A DNA stretch of 64,000 bases from Phymorhynchus buccinoides. Its lineage: Eukaryota; Mollusca; Gastropoda; Neogastropoda; Raphitomidae. Below the pieces are notes generated by a model. The model was not told where the DNA came from. It saw nothing but the letters and a program-made list of their open reading frames with translations, and did no database searches. Location of the stretch: assembly GCA_017654935.2 (NCBI GenBank), contig CM065706.1, forward strand, positions 5,028,435-5,092,434, given 5' to 3'. Position numbers and translations under genes: made by a program. Below are positions 31,806-45,217 of the stretch, in pieces. Within the stretch, counting starts at the first letter, position 1. Each line of letters begins with the position of its first letter.

Positions 31806-31976
31806 CCTGCAAAGAGCAATGGAGATATTAGTTTGGATTTTGTTTTTTACGGAGTGAAAAGTAAAGAGTGTGCATTGAATGTGTATGTGTGTGGGGTAAC
31901 ACTCCCTTGCTGCTGCTGCTGATGTGTGTGCGTGGTGTTTGTGTTTGTGTGTGTGTGTGCGTGCGTGCGCGCGCGC

Positions 31977-32031
<55 letters not shown>

Positions 32032-32551
32032 CAAGAAGAGTAGATTGCTTCTAATTGGTATGAGGGAGAGAGAGAGGGATACGAACACAGAGAGAGACAG
32101 AGAGAGACAGACATACAAACAGACGTACAGAGAGAACACTGAACACTGAACTGTTTTAATGTCATTGGCTTACATAGCTTAGATGACATGGGGTGCGCAT
32201 AGAACAAAATATCAATTAAGGAGTTAAAAATAAAATAAAACAAAATAAAACAAATTAATGTCTATCTCGACTATCCAATCATAATATTATATCAATCAAG
32301 CATATCACAACCATTTGCGAGTTAAATTATTCTGTGAAAAAGGAAATAAACAAAAGCAAAATATTGTCTATCTCGACCATCCAATCATATATCAAAACAA
32401 AACATATCGCATACTTCTACCATATGTGAACTAAGTTGTTCAAAGGAAATAAAAGCAAAATAATGTTTATCTGATCATCCAATCCTACATCAAGTATCAA
32501 GCATATCACACTCTCATAACACAAGTGAACTAAGTTATTCAAGACTTTTAA
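31806..32551. repeat. Upstream region of the C1q exon: microsatellites and AT-rich DNA (copy A)
   Basis: TGCTGCTGCTG, then GT/GC/GA tracts (about 31925-32030) and GAGA/CAGA repeats (32064-32135). 32200-32540 holds three ~90-bp related units with CTATCTCGACTATCCAATCA and AAAGCAAAATAATGT. No upstream exon or promoter was recognised. Confidence 0.6.
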
Positions 32552-34353
32552 TTAAGAACTAATGTGTTGTCCATGTTCTTCTTGCAATTGCTTTTGTTTT
32601 GTTCTAATATTCAAAGCTTCTGCAATATATTTGGCAAGGGATTTGATAGATTCGTCATCATAGTTCATTTTTAACACTCCAACTAAATCCATATATACTG
32701 CAACACTTTTTTCAAAAACAATTACACTTCTTTCTAATCGCATCATATTTTTTACAACAAAATAAAAAGTGTATATCATCTTCTTTATAAAAAACACACA
32801 TTGGACAGGGAGAAATTACAGATATATCATCATCATGAAACCATTGTTTATGTGCATTCAAGCATCTAGTTCTGGACCCAAACCTGGCTAGACATATTCT
32901 ATGCCATCTATTGTTTACAACTGTTAGATATTTCTCAGCTTCAAATACATCTTTAAAGCTATAATACCAATCATACTTATCTGAACTTTCAATTTTGGAG
33001 TGCCAATTTTGCTGATAAGAAGCAATAATTATGTCTTTAAATTCAATAATAAATCAATTCTCACTTCCCACCCCCTGACGTAGCCATACAATTCCAAACC
33101 CATGTGTAGTTAAAAAATTCTGTTCACACAATATACCCAATTTTCCTTTCCTTTTTTATGTTCATTTAATAACATTCGATAGGCCTGTTTACTAAGTCTG
33201 GATAGGTAGTTTTTAACAACGTGAGCCAGTATTTTATACATTTAACATAGGTTCTAAACATACATCATGCACATTGTTAAAAACACTACTAAAATGATCA
33301 AACCATTCATTTCTTGTAATTATACACTGTCCACTAGCTCTAGGAGAAAATGAACGCACAGTGTCCCAAAACTTCTTAGGATTATTTACATTGTTTTGCA
33401 TACATATTTGTTGACTGGCACAGCTTTCTGAATAGTGTCTAATCCAGAATTAGTAAACCCGACCGAAGTATTAACATAAAGTTCGACTGCTGCATGTTTT
33501 GATTCTATCATAGGGACCACCCGGAAGTAGTTACATCTTTCTAATAACAGGTTTGACATAACAAAATAATCAAGCACACTACAACCACTGGTAGATATGT
33601 AAGTGTATTCACCAGAAAAAGAATGTGATACTAACCCATTCACAATACAAAGATCATATTGTTCACATACAGAAATCCAGTAACGACCAAAAGGATTAAT
33701 TACACTATCCAGTGATGTACGCACATTATAAGAATTATTATTTGTATCAGTTGGGTCAAACGATGCCCGCAAGTCATAAAAGTCATTGTCCATGCCATAT
33801 ATCTGGCCATTCAAAGAACCAGTTCGTGAGTTCAAATCACCACAGATGATAAGTGGGGCATCATTGTACTCTTTAGTGAGATCCAGCAGACAGTCTTCTA
33901 ACATGCTAATGCCATTGTATATTTCTGTCTCTTGGTAATATGGCGAATGTTCGGGGGGAATGTAAACACCAATCAATCAATAGACAATCTGAAAGTGTAC
34001 CCATGAGTTCGCGGGAAATTTTTAACACAACAAAATTATCTATTTCACACTCAACTCTACTTACATACTTACTTAAAGTTTTTCTGACAAGGAAGACCAC
34101 GCCACCTGAAAGACGGCCATGCACACTATCTGATACCTTTACACCTGGTGAAACATATGCATCATGTGAAGGGACTAGAGATTCTGGGAATGTGTGCGAG
34201 AAAGTCTCAACCAGTAAAGCAAAATCATACTTTGCAACAAAGTGGGATAGGCCCTATATCCAGTTCGTTTGCCATACTCCACAGGCACAGGCCTAAATGT
34301 TAAACGAAACAAATTTCAGGGTGCGTTTTGTCACATCATTAGCTCCTGAAACC
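32552..34353 (-). pseudogene. LINE with endonuclease and C-terminal zinc motif, RT missing (copy A)
   Basis: On the minus strand an endonuclease is readable at 34250-33386: RLSGGVVFLVRKTLSKYV, GVYIPPEHSPYYQETE, LIICGDLNSRTG and SGCSVLDYFVMSN. A 4-bp tandem duplication (CAATCAATCAAT) at about 33970 breaks its frame relative to copy B. At about 33396 the sequence jumps, with a ~1.05-kb deletion relative to copy B, to NPKKFWDTVR-type linker, then to a region with KRKENWVYCVN and a C-terminal CPMC-type Cys motif near 32800. No RT palm is present. The element reads off at 34353 in its 5' part. Confidence 0.75.
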
Positions 34354-34355
34354 TG

Positions 34356-34949
34356 AGTTCATCATCATCATCATATAGTAATTTGCCAAAGTTGTCCCGT
34401 GTGTCTGTGTGTCTGAAACACGAAACGGGCCTTATTAACTCCGCCGTTTTTCGACCGAATCGCTTCAAATTTGCTGTGAGCCTAACGGGGCGATGGCAAC
34501 GGCAACCGAGGCGGCCGTGTCATTTGCGCGGTTCGGCAAATGCGCGAAACGCGCATCCGACGGCCTTTCGGCGCCCGTAGCTCCGGTGTTTCTAGGCCGA
34601 TTGCCTTCGAATTTGGCAGGTAGATGACCGAGGGACGGTGGACTATCGTCTGTGCCAAACCGGAAGCGAATCGGTTCAGAAATGCCGGAGATACGGGCGC
34701 CAACAGGCGGCTTCACGTTTTCACAAACGGCGGCGTAACCAGAACCGTCATGGACTCGAGATGTGGAACATGCGAGACCAGGGATAGTGACGATCGTCGT
34801 GCAAAATTTCAACACCATCCATTCATAAACACGCGCTATAAATCGATTTATTTTACAGGACGCTAATTTCAACCAACACTCGACACATAACCACATACTC
34901 TAAAAGGGGAAGAAGGACTACTTAAGAGTTACGGCGATCCTGGCTGATA
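34356..34949. other. GC-rich sequence unique to the right edge of contig 1
   Basis: After (CAT)n at 34355-34376 the sequence departs from copy B. It is GC-rich with two related phrases, GAATCGCTTCAAATTTGCTG and GATTGCCTTCGAATTTGGCA about 130 bp apart, and GCCGGAGATACGGGCGCCAA. It looks like part of a dispersed repeat, but no family was recognised and open frames on both strands are short. Confidence 0.4.
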
Positions 34950-35449
34950 NNNNNNNNNNNNNNNNNNNNNNNNNNNNNNNNNNNNNNNNNNNNNNNNNNN
35001 NNNNNNNNNNNNNNNNNNNNNNNNNNNNNNNNNNNNNNNNNNNNNNNNNNNNNNNNNNNNNNNNNNNNNNNNNNNNNNNNNNNNNNNNNNNNNNNNNNNN
35101 NNNNNNNNNNNNNNNNNNNNNNNNNNNNNNNNNNNNNNNNNNNNNNNNNNNNNNNNNNNNNNNNNNNNNNNNNNNNNNNNNNNNNNNNNNNNNNNNNNNN
35201 NNNNNNNNNNNNNNNNNNNNNNNNNNNNNNNNNNNNNNNNNNNNNNNNNNNNNNNNNNNNNNNNNNNNNNNNNNNNNNNNNNNNNNNNNNNNNNNNNNNN
35301 NNNNNNNNNNNNNNNNNNNNNNNNNNNNNNNNNNNNNNNNNNNNNNNNNNNNNNNNNNNNNNNNNNNNNNNNNNNNNNNNNNNNNNNNNNNNNNNNNNNN
35401 NNNNNNNNNNNNNNNNNNNNNNNNNNNNNNNNNNNNNNNNNNNNNNNNN
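34950..35449. other. Assembly gap, exactly 500 N
   Basis: 500 N, the same size as the gap at 60586-61085, so probably a fixed-size placeholder and not a measured distance. Confidence 0.98.
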
Positions 35450-36050
35450 AAAAAAGAGAATTCAGACCCCTTCCTGTGGGGGTTGGGGTAGACAGAAAAA
35501 AGAATTGAGAAAAAAAAGGCAAACGTCAGTCTCCCCGCCCACCTCACCCTACTTCTAGCTGCAACGAAAGAGAAAAGCTTCTTCGCTGCCCCCCCCCCCC
35601 CTTCAATTTATACAAATAACAAAATAAAGGAAACTACAGCCCCCCCCCCTCCCCTCCCCAAGTGAATAGAAAGATAGGAGAGAGGAAGAAAGAGGCAAAA
35701 ACGGATAGAAGAGAGGGGGGGGAGAGGGAACGAGAGGAGGAAGAAGGGGAGGAGTGAAGGAAAGAGACAGGCACTATCTCCAAGCAAAGTGGGGGGGTGG
35801 GGGTGGGTGGGGATGCAGGGCTGAGTGGTGCTGTTACTATCCACCCAAGACTGCTGTACACAACCACCAACCACCACTTTTTAAACTAGGCCTCTTTTTG
35901 GGCCTCCCAATCTTACTTTAAAGTGAGAAAATTATGGGTAAATTTACACGAATACTGAAAAAGGGAAGAACCATAACAGCGTCTTGATTATCTAAGGTAC
36001 AAAATTTGAATTTAAAAAAAAATTCAAAAAACAAATTCAACCGCAACAGT

Positions 36051-36293
36051 ATTAGGTATTAGTATTAGGTTACTTTATAGTCACAGAGGCGTCTATGTGG
36101 AAATTCGGGTTGCTCCCACCTGGAGAGCGCGTCGCAGCCAGAGGCGCGCCACCCCTTTTTTTTTTATTTTTTTTTTTGCATGAGATTTTTGTCACTGATG
36201 AGGGGAGGAGGAGGGGGAGCAGTAAATTTTGACCAAATGACAACTTTTTCATTAGCCACTGGGTTTAACGTGTGCTAAGTGCATGGGCACACG

Positions 36294-36324
<31 letters not shown>

Positions 36325-36460
36325 TCCACGTTCAGACCGTTAAGGACCTAGTGCAGAAATGAGGAGGAAAAAAATCCCCCTGTACCCAAGGTTCGAACTC
36401 GGGTTTACTTGCACACGAAGGCGAACGCGATACCACTTGTGCCACTCTACACCACTCTCG
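36051..36460 (-). mobile_element. tRNA-derived SINE, type 1 (copy B)
   Basis: Counterpart of 15786-16160. The B box (GAGTTCGAACCT) is readable; the A-box region has extra single bases. Instead of copy A's poly-G there is a G/A-rich stretch (36200-36225) plus about 20 additional bases of SINE body. Confidence 0.75.
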
Positions 36461-38012
36461 GGGTAAAACATGAATCGTAAATATTTCAAAGTCAAAATTT
36501 GAATAGCAAAAACATTTTTCCCTCTTCTTTTCTCCCTCCCCTCCTCCCCTCCCCTCATCCTCTCTAAAACACATCTATAACAATATCCCTTATTCATCTT
36601 GTCAACATTCTCTCTAGAAAAACTTACAGAACCAAAAACAAACAAAAAACAAAAAAGGAAAAATGATGACACCTCATATAGGTCGAGCGTATACATCATG
36701 GTTTGTATACCCAAATGCATTTCATATAAAGTCACCAGTTGCAAATCGTTCTGTGTGCGTGCACACACACACACACACACACACACCCACACCCACACAC
36801 ACACAACATTTTATGGCAGGAATAGTCAGTATGGTGAGTGTGCTCCCCCCATCTCCCGTCACACTTAAACAATCTAATATTATTTATACTATCCCCGCCA
36901 TTTGCACTATACACTGCTATTTAAACAACGAAAAGAGCAGTCCCATTATTCACTAATAATAACATGAGGGAAAAAAAAAAAAAAAAAAAAAAAAAAACAA
37001 ACTTCCATCAAACATTGTTTCCAAATTAACCAAATACAAAACTCATTCTTTAATAGTATAATAGTGTTCAGTAAAAAGATCGCTTTTACTTTTTATTCAA
37101 GTCAGCAAATAGTGACAATAAATTTCATTCGGTGAAAAATATATTATGCATAATTATAATACTCTGCCTAAACTAGAGGAACGGCGACCCCCGCAGGAGA
37201 GCGTGACTACAGCCAACAGTCCGCGGAGAAAGCCGACCCGCCGCACACAGCTCCACAGTGAACACCATAGAGATCCGACACGGGCCCACCCTTCCCCACC
37301 CTCCCCAGGAGACCCCATGACCAACAGCCCCACCCCCCCACAGGGCCCCCCCCCCCCCCCCCACACAACTACCTGCAACTAACAATAAAAACTATTATCA
37401 CCCCACAGTCATAATGCACCACAAATATTGCCTGTCATTTATCAATACATTTGACTCCTCATTCCTTGAAGTTTGTATTACTGTCTCAAATAGATTCATG
37501 GACCCTGGCAATAGCATTCCAGAAAACATGCCCAAGCTGAATTACATACTCGTTCGCACATGCGCTCCTGGCAAACACACAACACACATACCCATGCGCG
37601 CACATTGCACGCACGCACCTACATTACACACTCGCACCCACACCCCAATGCGTGCATTGCAAAACCCACACACACGCACGTGCACACACACACACACAGG
37701 GAAGAACGGGGGTGTGGAGCGTTTGGCGCAAAGCAGTCAGCATATCCACGCTCCAATGCACTCCAATCATCACAACCTGTGTAGCACATGTACCGAAAGA
37801 GACAAACATGTACCCTTCTTTATGAATAAACTATAAAAGCTCATCAAAAAAGGCAAGGTCAGCAGCATCGCAATTCACTGAGACCTTTTTTTTTTTAATT
37901 TGTAGCTGCTAATCTTACTGATTAGGCCACATTGAATAACATTTGAAATTCAAAACAATGCCACAGTTTAAAAAATAAAAAAATAAAAAAAATATAAAAA
38001 TAGCAAGCAGTG
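36461..38012. other. Intergenic, copy B counterpart of 16161-17654
   Basis: Same layout: pyrimidine block, (CA)n (about 36765-36805), poly-A (36969-36997), GC-rich patch (37165-37370, with poly-C at about 37346-37362), CA/CG-rich DNA. Many one-base insertions versus copy A. No gene. Confidence 0.6.
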
Positions 38013-38215
38013 TTGCTTAATGCGTATGGTAATATGCTCCCATTTTTCCCCTCAAGAAAAAGGAAGAGAAGAGAAAGAAAGAAAAAAAGAAAAAGAAAAG
38101 AGAAGAGGAAATATGGGTTTCTCTTTCTCTTTTCTTTTTCTTTTTTTCTTTCTCTCTTCTGCTTCCTTTTTCTTGAGGGGAAAAATGGGAGCATATTACC
38201 ATACACATTAAGCAA
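38013..38215. repeat. 203-bp near-perfect palindrome (copy B)
   Basis: Same arms as 17655-17851, with centre AAATATGGGT, which is the reverse complement of copy A's centre. Confidence 0.95.
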
Positions 38216-39742
38216 AGTAGAACACAAGCAATAACAACCAAAAAACCTTGCAAAGGTCATTAAGTACACATAATTCGCCTTTCATTCTTTTTTCCTTTTC
38301 CTTTCCCTCTTCTCCTGAAAGGAAAATCATTCATAATCCTCTCCTAAATCTGGCTTACCAATTAAAACACAATATAGAATAGGCATCCACTGCAAATGGA
38401 CCCTTTTAGCTGGTAATATCAGTGATTAAACCATTCGTTTAACATCATCATTTTAAATTCAAAGCAATGCTCCAACCAACCAGTCCTCCCTTTTTCTTTT
38501 TCAATACTTCATTGTTTTGTTTTGTTAACAGCAAAAAGAACATAAACAATTGTCACCACCATACATGTGTAGACGTGCATTTTTTTTAAAAAAAAAGAAA
38601 GAAGATAGGAGCAGTGTTGACACAGCATTGTGTAACTTCACAGTCACTAGGCCTTCAATTATTATGTCACATGACATATAGTTGGACCTATTTTTGGAGG
38701 AAATAAATTGGAGCATATACATTATACGCATTAAGTATAAAGTAAACCACAAGCAATAACAACCAAAAACCATTGCACAGGTCAGAAAGTATTACTATAA
38801 GGGTTACACATTATTCACCTTTCTCCTCTTTTTTCTCCTCCCACCACCCCCCCTTTTTTTTAAACGAAAAAACATTTTAATTATTTATAATCATCTCCTA
38901 ATTTGGTGATTCGTCAGGCCAGCCACGGGTTGCTGAAACTCCTGCCTGTTTTGCCACCTGCAGTCTATTAATCTTTGACGAGAGAGAGAGAGAGAATAGG
39001 AGAGAGAGAGAGAATGTCAGAGGAGAGAGAGACGAAGCGAGAAGAGAAGACTGATGAGAGAGAGGGAGAGAGAACATTTGAATTGAATTGAAATGAATGA
39101 ATTTTATTTATAGAGGGTAAATAGAATAAGCAATGGACTACCTGCATTTTTGGTTTTTTTTACATCCAGCCCTCTTAAAAAATAATAAAAAAGGGAAAAA
39201 CAAAGCAATATAAAGAGCATGCAAAAACACAGTAAAACCAAAGCTAATCTTATATGCGGCACGCATCTTGCAGCAGACAAACCAATTGCTCAAACTAGAG
39301 CGTTAAGACGGCAACATCACCAACCGCGGGGCAGCGTTTTTGGCTCTAGTGACCTTGACCTTTGACCCATGACCTTCATTATCGAACTTGGCCTAGATCT
39401 TCCTACTACCTACCCGCATGCAAAATTTGAGCACCCTAAGTCCATCCGTTCAAACGCTAGAGAGGATACATACAAACATACAAACATAGTCCGCCTCAGA
39501 CACGAGTTGAAAACATTACCAATCCGCTCTCTATGATCGAGGTTGGTAATGAAGATGATACAGTTAACAAACATCAGATAGTAAAACTCATACACATAAG
39601 CATTCCCTATGTATTCATTTAATAGTGTCATACATTTATGATTTATACTGTAATAATGGAGTTAGCAGCATTGGATTTAGTTTGACATAATTTAGCTTTA
39701 GTGGTGATGAAGTCATTTCAACAGATTCAAGCATTAATCCAG
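38216..39742. repeat. Spacer, copy B counterpart of 17852-19473
   Basis: AT-rich, with a broken GA-rich tract (38981-39075) where copy A has a pure (GA)n. It carries only the right member of the 105-bp inverted-repeat pair (about 39296-39410) and the dispersed motif at about 39683. No gene. Confidence 0.65.
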
Positions 39743-39935
39743 CCGGGTCAGTGGGTCTTTAAGGAGTACGCGCACCCACCTGTTTACGATTTAAAGACCC
39801 CGCACGTCACGTGTCACATTCCCTCTTATACTAGGAATATTTCTTAAGATTCCTTACTAGCTATAAGAGGGAAAACACGTGGAAACCGTGATTTTGACAC
39901 GTGACGTACTGGGTCTTTAAAGACCCACCAGATCC
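39743..39935. mobile_element. ~190-bp foldback element (copy B)
   Basis: Same nested inverted repeats as 19474-19665, nearly identical. Confidence 0.75.
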
Positions 39936-40468
39936 ATGAGTGAAAATAATAATAATAATAATAATGGTTATTTATAGAGCGCTTAACTCCCTTTGCATGG
40001 AGCTCAAAGCGCTGAACAAAGGCCTAAACACTGACATACAGATAAACAAACACATTCAAGACAAGACAACAACAAAATAATATTCTTACTTTGACCAGGT
40101 TTGATTCCCATACAAATGCCCCCAAACTGAAAACGAGACAGAGACTTTAAAGAGCAGCCTCTATTTGAATTTGGGGGCATTTGTATATGGGTCACACCTA
40201 CCCAGAAAAAAGGGACTTAATCTTGCTGCGTCAGTGGGTCTTTAAGGGGTACTATTACCATTATGACCTTCTGCCATCATGTAGGGCACAGGTATCGGAC
40301 TCTCAAGCTGAAATCACGGGCACAAAAAACGTTCTATCCATCTCTTCAATTCCATTATATATTAGGGGAAGTTGTAAAGCACAGAACTTCCAGAAGATGG
40401 GGGAACTATTTGCACGGAAGACACCCCCCCGGTATCCCCACTGGGGCGCGGGAGGATTCATCCTGCAT

Positions 40469-40718
40469 TCACCACCAGAAAGGGAAAACCAGGGTCCCTC
40501 TAAAGCTGCAAGTGTACGGGTTGCCTTTTTTGTAGCTCTTGTGCGAGCTGCAGGGGTTGAGCCAGACCGTCTGCCCAGGGGACAGCTGCAAGGGGATGCA
40601 GGATGACCCTCTGTGAATACCTCCCAAGACAGGACTGACCACTCCATCATCGTCCACCATGATTGCGGAGTGGGTATGCCCGCGTGGTTCGTTGTAGGCG
40701 ATTAGCTGAAAGGAGTGC
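40469..40718 (-). CDS. C1q-domain protein, terminal exon (copy B)
   Basis: Same 250-bp exon as 20202-20451, acceptor GTCCTCAG|G at 40719/40718 and stop TGA at 40471-40469. It encodes the second half of the C1q domain (HSFQLIAYNEPRGH ... SFRGTLVFPFWW). The only residue change noticed against copy A is GNPYT in place of GDPYT. Joined to the copy B internal exon the split codon is Arg (SIRHSFQLIAYN). Confidence 0.85.
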
Positions 40719-40769
40719 CTGAGGACAAAAACAAAATAAAACGACAAAGCAATAATAATAATAATAATA

Positions 40770-42430
40770 ACTAGAGGGCTGGCACTTCTGGCTCAGTTTT
40801 ATATGGGAAGTGTTGCAAAGATACTCCTTAATAAATACAGAAAATATGAATGCATTCCGTGAAGCCGTTTTCGAGTTATTCAAGAATAAATATTGGCCGA
40901 ATTTGGCCATTTTTAGCCCATATTTCGGCCAAAATTTGGCCAATCGGCATAATATTGGATATTGAGCATGAGAATAGTGTCCGTCAATTGTCCTGTAAAG
41001 TTAAGCGAAATCGCGAAAGTAACTCATAAGGGCTACAAAATCCAATAGTTAATATTGGGACGTCACCTCCGGTTTTAACTATTCCGTGAACCAAATAAAA
41101 GCTGCCTGACCATAGCTGGGGGCACTTCCGGTTCGGGTTTATACCGGAAGTGTTGCAAATCTATTTGTTAGTCAATTCTGAAAGTCGTTCAGCCCTTTTT
41201 GAGATATTTTAGAGTGAAATTTCGCCGATTTCGCGGTTTTCCGGCCATATTTTGCCGAAAACTTCGGCGAAATCATTTAATATTTCAAATTTCACATACC
41301 CATAAGGTCCTGCAACGCTTTGGAAAATGTTAGCCAAATCGGACAAAAAAGGGGAAGAAGAAGAACAAAAAAGAAAGAATTTTGACGAATGAAATAGTAT
41401 TATCCAAATTTCGCCGATTTCGCGGTTTTTCGGCCATATTTTGCCGACAAATCGGCGCAATCATTTAATATTTCCTATTTCACATTCCCATAAGGTCCTG
41501 CAACTTTTTGGAAAATTTCAGCCAAATCGGCCAGAAAAAAAAAAAAAAAAGAATTTTGACGAATGCAATATTATTCTCCCTATAAGGGAGAATCCTAATA
41601 ATAATAATAATAATAAATAATAATAATAACAACTAGAGTGCTTATGTTTGCCTTCAAGAGCAAACATGACAGGATTCTCCCTCTAAACAGCTATTTGCAA
41701 GTTATTCAATACTAAATTTTGCCATTTCTGGTTCGAATTAATAACGAAAGTATTGCACTGAAAAAATTAAAGGATTCAGTGCAGCCATTTTCAAGTTATT
41801 GAAGATTGAAGTTTTGCTAAAATTTGCAATTTTTTGCCATTTTTCGGCCCAGTTTTGGCCAATCGGTTTAATATTGGAAATTTTACATTAGAATACTGTC
41901 CTTCCATTGTTCTGCGCATTTCAGCGAAATCGGATGAATTTTTTTCTCCATAAATGGGAATTAGTGAAAGTGACACAACCACATTTACATACATTTGAAT
42001 AATTTCCAAACTATTTAACATATCGTCAACAAACTCCTTTCCGACCTGGGCCAGAGAAAGGGCTACAACATCCAATAGTTAGTTTTGTGACGTCACTTCC
42101 GGTTTTGCCTATTCCGTGAACCAAATAAAATCTGCCTGGCCATAGCTGGGGCACTTCCGGTTCGTACTTCCGGTTCGATTTCATACCGGAAGTGTTGCAC
42201 ATCTACTGCTTAGTCAATTCTGAAAATATAAACGAAATCCGTTTAGCCGTGTTTGAGATATTCAAGATTGAAATTTTGCCGATTTCGCGTTTTTTCGGCC
42301 ATATTTTGCCGACAATTCGGCGAAATCATTTAATATTTGAAATTCCACATACCCATAAGGTCCTGCAACTTTTCTGAAAATGTCAGCCAAATCGGACAAA
42401 AAAAGGGGAAGAAAAAGATGAAAAAAGAAA
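40770..42430. repeat. Diverged repeat block with TTTCGCCGATTTCG motifs (copy B)
   Basis: Counterpart of 20500-22430, without the MITE and with a few small deletions (for example near 41715). Same motifs (GACGTCACTTCCGGTTTT, GGCCATATTTTGCCGA). Confidence 0.75.
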
Positions 42431-42607
42431 AAAAGAAGAATTTTGAGAATCCTAATAATAGGCCTAAAAGAAGAAACTAAGGGGCGACTGAAACTATAAT
42501 CCTATATTAACAAACACTGACCTCCGGCTTTGATGGAAGGTAGAGAGAGGGTCCTTTAAGGCCTTGGCACACGCTAACACAAATGGTTTGCTACAACTAG
42601 TGTTATA

Positions 42608-42821
42608 GGGGAAGACGGGGTAAAAAGCGCATGGGCGGGTAAGAAGCCCACCCCAATTATCTCATGAAATAAAGAAAATTTCAGTCAAATTTGCCCATGA
42701 GACGAATGCTAGACATTAACGCTCGTCTCATGGGCAAAATGAGACTGAAATTTGCTTCATTTCATGAGATAATTGGGGTGGGCTTCTTACCCGCCCATGC
42801 GCTTTTTACCCCGTCTTCCCC
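42608..42821 (+). mobile_element. 214-bp TA-flanked foldback MITE (copy B site)
   Basis: Ends GGGGAAGACGGGGTAAAAAG, flanked by TA at 42606-42607 and 42822-42823. It has the same length as the copy A element at 21140-21353 and, when reversed, almost the same sequence including asymmetric internal positions. The copy A locus matching this site (about 22627-22650) lacks the element but carries a short piece that matches its interior. Confidence 0.9.
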
Positions 42822-42823
42822 TA

Positions 42824-43764
42824 CCACAAGTTGCAGTCGATACATACATAGGCCTACATACATCTATATCATTAAAAATTCGGGACTTTCCTGGAGTTGC
42901 ACTGCCTCCGGGCATTGCCTCCAGGATCGTTCCCACCATCTTTATAGGCCTGTCTACTAATGTCTCATATGTGTCTGTTCCAGACCAGAGGACATTAAAC
43001 AGATTTTCATCCTGCAGTCGAAATCGCAGAGCTCGCGGCACACGCTGCAACTGTGATACAACCCCCTTGCAATCCTTTGCTGAACCAACCACAGGTAGAC
43101 TCAGAAATATTGTTTTAAAATATATGCAGACTACTTATATGTAAACTAAAATGTAAAACTGGCAGAAAATAGTGTGCAGATCAAAACGATGGTCAGTACA
43201 AGCGTCCGACGTCGAGTAGGCCTATCTAAAATCTTGAACTGACATAGAATACTAGGCCTACATGGGGGGTGCTTTACACACTGTTTTGATCTACATCGAT
43301 TGAAGAAGAAAACATGCTGTGCAAGTACTCATCATTCATGATGCCGCCCATTTCACGGTTTATTTGGATTTTGGCCTCTTGGACCCTGTCCCGATTTTTG
43401 TAATCGGGACTCCTGGTTCCCAAATGCATGGAAAATTACGAATCAACTCGATCAGTTTGCATGTTTTAGTCCGACGCTTTCACTCCGCCATTGTGACGCA
43501 AAAACCACGTGACACGCAACGACGCTCTGATTGGCTGGAGGTTTGCACTGTTGATTCGAAAGTCAGGATCTGAATAGGTTGTGGTATGCTGATCAAGAAT
43601 ATGACTGGTTATAGGGGTCTATGCCGATCATGGTAGTCATGATTGTAAGACCAATGGTTTTTCAGACTGCAGCCAACGCTGTAATAGTCAAGGTCAAGGT
43701 TATGGTCATCAAAATGTTGCAACACACACATATACAAAGACAGACAGACAGACAGACAGACAGA

Positions 43765-43808
<44 letters not shown>

Positions 43809-44261
43809 GATCAGGAACTTGATCGTTTTTCGGTCCTTTACGCATTGATTTTCTGTGGGACCGATCGTTTTACTATCCAGCTGGTCCAGGGACTTATTGA
43901 TTTTCCAGGCACTCGGTCCCGTCAGTCAGTGTTCCAGATTACGCAGATCTGTACGTAAATTACGTACAAAGTTGCAAGTTTGACGTATACATTTTTCAGT
44001 CAATACGTCATTGTGACGTACACTGTACAGTTTTTCTCTCAGCTGATTGCTTCCTCAAACGTGTTCGCCGCGATCAGAATGTTGAAGCCAATTCGGCTTG
44101 CGGGAAACGATCAACAATACTATACTATACTAACAAAATATACTGGGCCTATTCTTTCACTACTAGGCTTGAAGCAGACGACAAAAACCACAGAGTAATT
44201 TCCCTTTGTTTCTCGCCACCCATGCTGCTGCTCGCACGCGCGTTTCTTGGAAGCAAAAAAA
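42824..44261. other. C1q intron, copy B counterpart of 22650-24082
   Basis: Dispersed repeat at about 42870-43015, CCAAT/E-box-like cluster near 43485-43535, (CAGA)n(CA)n at about 43738-43806 (shorter than copy A). No gene seen. Confidence 0.5.
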
Positions 44262-44520
44262 ATGGCGCTGCTTCGCTGGATTGCGAAAACTTCGACGCAA
44301 AGTTCTTCCAAAGACTCTGAAGTTTTAAGTCAGGTGACAAAAACCCTCGAACCAGTTCCAGGCCCTTCAACTTCAAGGTCTACTTCAACTCACTGACAAC
44401 TGTCAGTAGTGATGAAAAGAAGAAAGTAACTGGCAAATTCAAGTCAAGTTGGTGTGAAGAATTTGACTGGCTTCAGCATCGTGATGGCAAGCTCTTCTGC
44501 AGTGCGTGCGTGCGTGCGTG
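44262..44520 (+). pseudogene. Zinc-finger gene fragment inside the C1q intron (copy B)
   Basis: Counterpart of 24083-24337. The first frame reaches farther than in copy A (MALLRWIAKTSTQSSSKDSE, then VTKTLEPVPGPSTS) because of 5 extra bases (GTTTTAAGTC against GTC), but stops before the zinc-finger frame (KFKSSWCEEFDW ... CSAC), which ends in the microsatellite. Confidence 0.4.
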
Positions 44521-44538
44521 CGCGTGTTTGTGTGTGTA

Positions 44539-44572
<34 letters not shown>

Positions 44573-45217
44573 TCATGATTACAAGTCTTATTTTTGAATT
44601 TATTTTTTTACTAAACAATTAATATAAATAAATGACTCTTCAAGCTTTGTACACATTGTTAAAGAGATTTGTCTTTATTTTAGAGCATATTGTCCATCTA
44701 TTATGGCTTTTACTTTTGACCCTCAAACATTTTCAAATGACCCTTAAAATTTGGGGGCAAAGGGTCATGATGACCCTTACAAATTTGGAAGCATGGGGAA
44801 CTGGTCGTTTTTGTTTCAAGCTGAATTAAAGAATTTCACCGACACCGTTTTCGATTCAAACAAGAGGTCGGCGCAAACTTTCTAGTGACGTATGACTCGG
44901 GGGTGGGGGTGGGTGGAGAACGAAACAGAATCGAAGTCGTTTCTAACGTGTTACTTACAACTGTGTTCCGAGTGCATACGGAAAACCCCGATTGCGAGAG
45001 ATCTCCGAGACTGAGTTATTTCCTGATCCACAGTGTGTGTCGTCAAACTTCTTCCGGTGGAGTGACAAACACAAAGATGATATTGTGATTAGGAAATAAA
45101 ATGGGACTTACTGGTTGTCAAAAGGACTGATTGATTTTTTGGTCTGTCAGTCCCAGGACTTATTGGTTTCAAAAGCCAGCCCGATCACTGCACACACACA
45201 CACACACACACCCCTAC
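44521..45217. other. C1q intron with (GT)n and (CA)n (copy B)
   Basis: (GT)n to about 44571, then AT-rich intronic DNA as in 24409-25070 and (CA)n at about 45191-45210 next to the exon donor. No gene seen. Confidence 0.6.

Larger units (their letters stand above)
15190..34355. repeat. Copy A of a ~19-kb segment duplicated at 35450-53990
   Basis: From TTCAGACCCC (about 15204) to GCTCCTGAAACCTGAGTT (about 34354) the sequence matches 35460-53990 in the same order and orientation. Large differences relative to copy B: a 1695-bp LTR (26422-28116), a MITE at 21140-21353, about 160 extra bases at 18569-18745, and a ~1.05-kb deletion at about 33396 in the LINE. Long stretches such as 19400-20480 versus 39680-40747 are near identical. 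It ends 594 bp before a gap. Confidence 0.95.

Noticed and set aside
34918..35547. Long frames crossing the N gaps (also 60463-61347)
   Set aside because: They consist almost entirely of undetermined bases.
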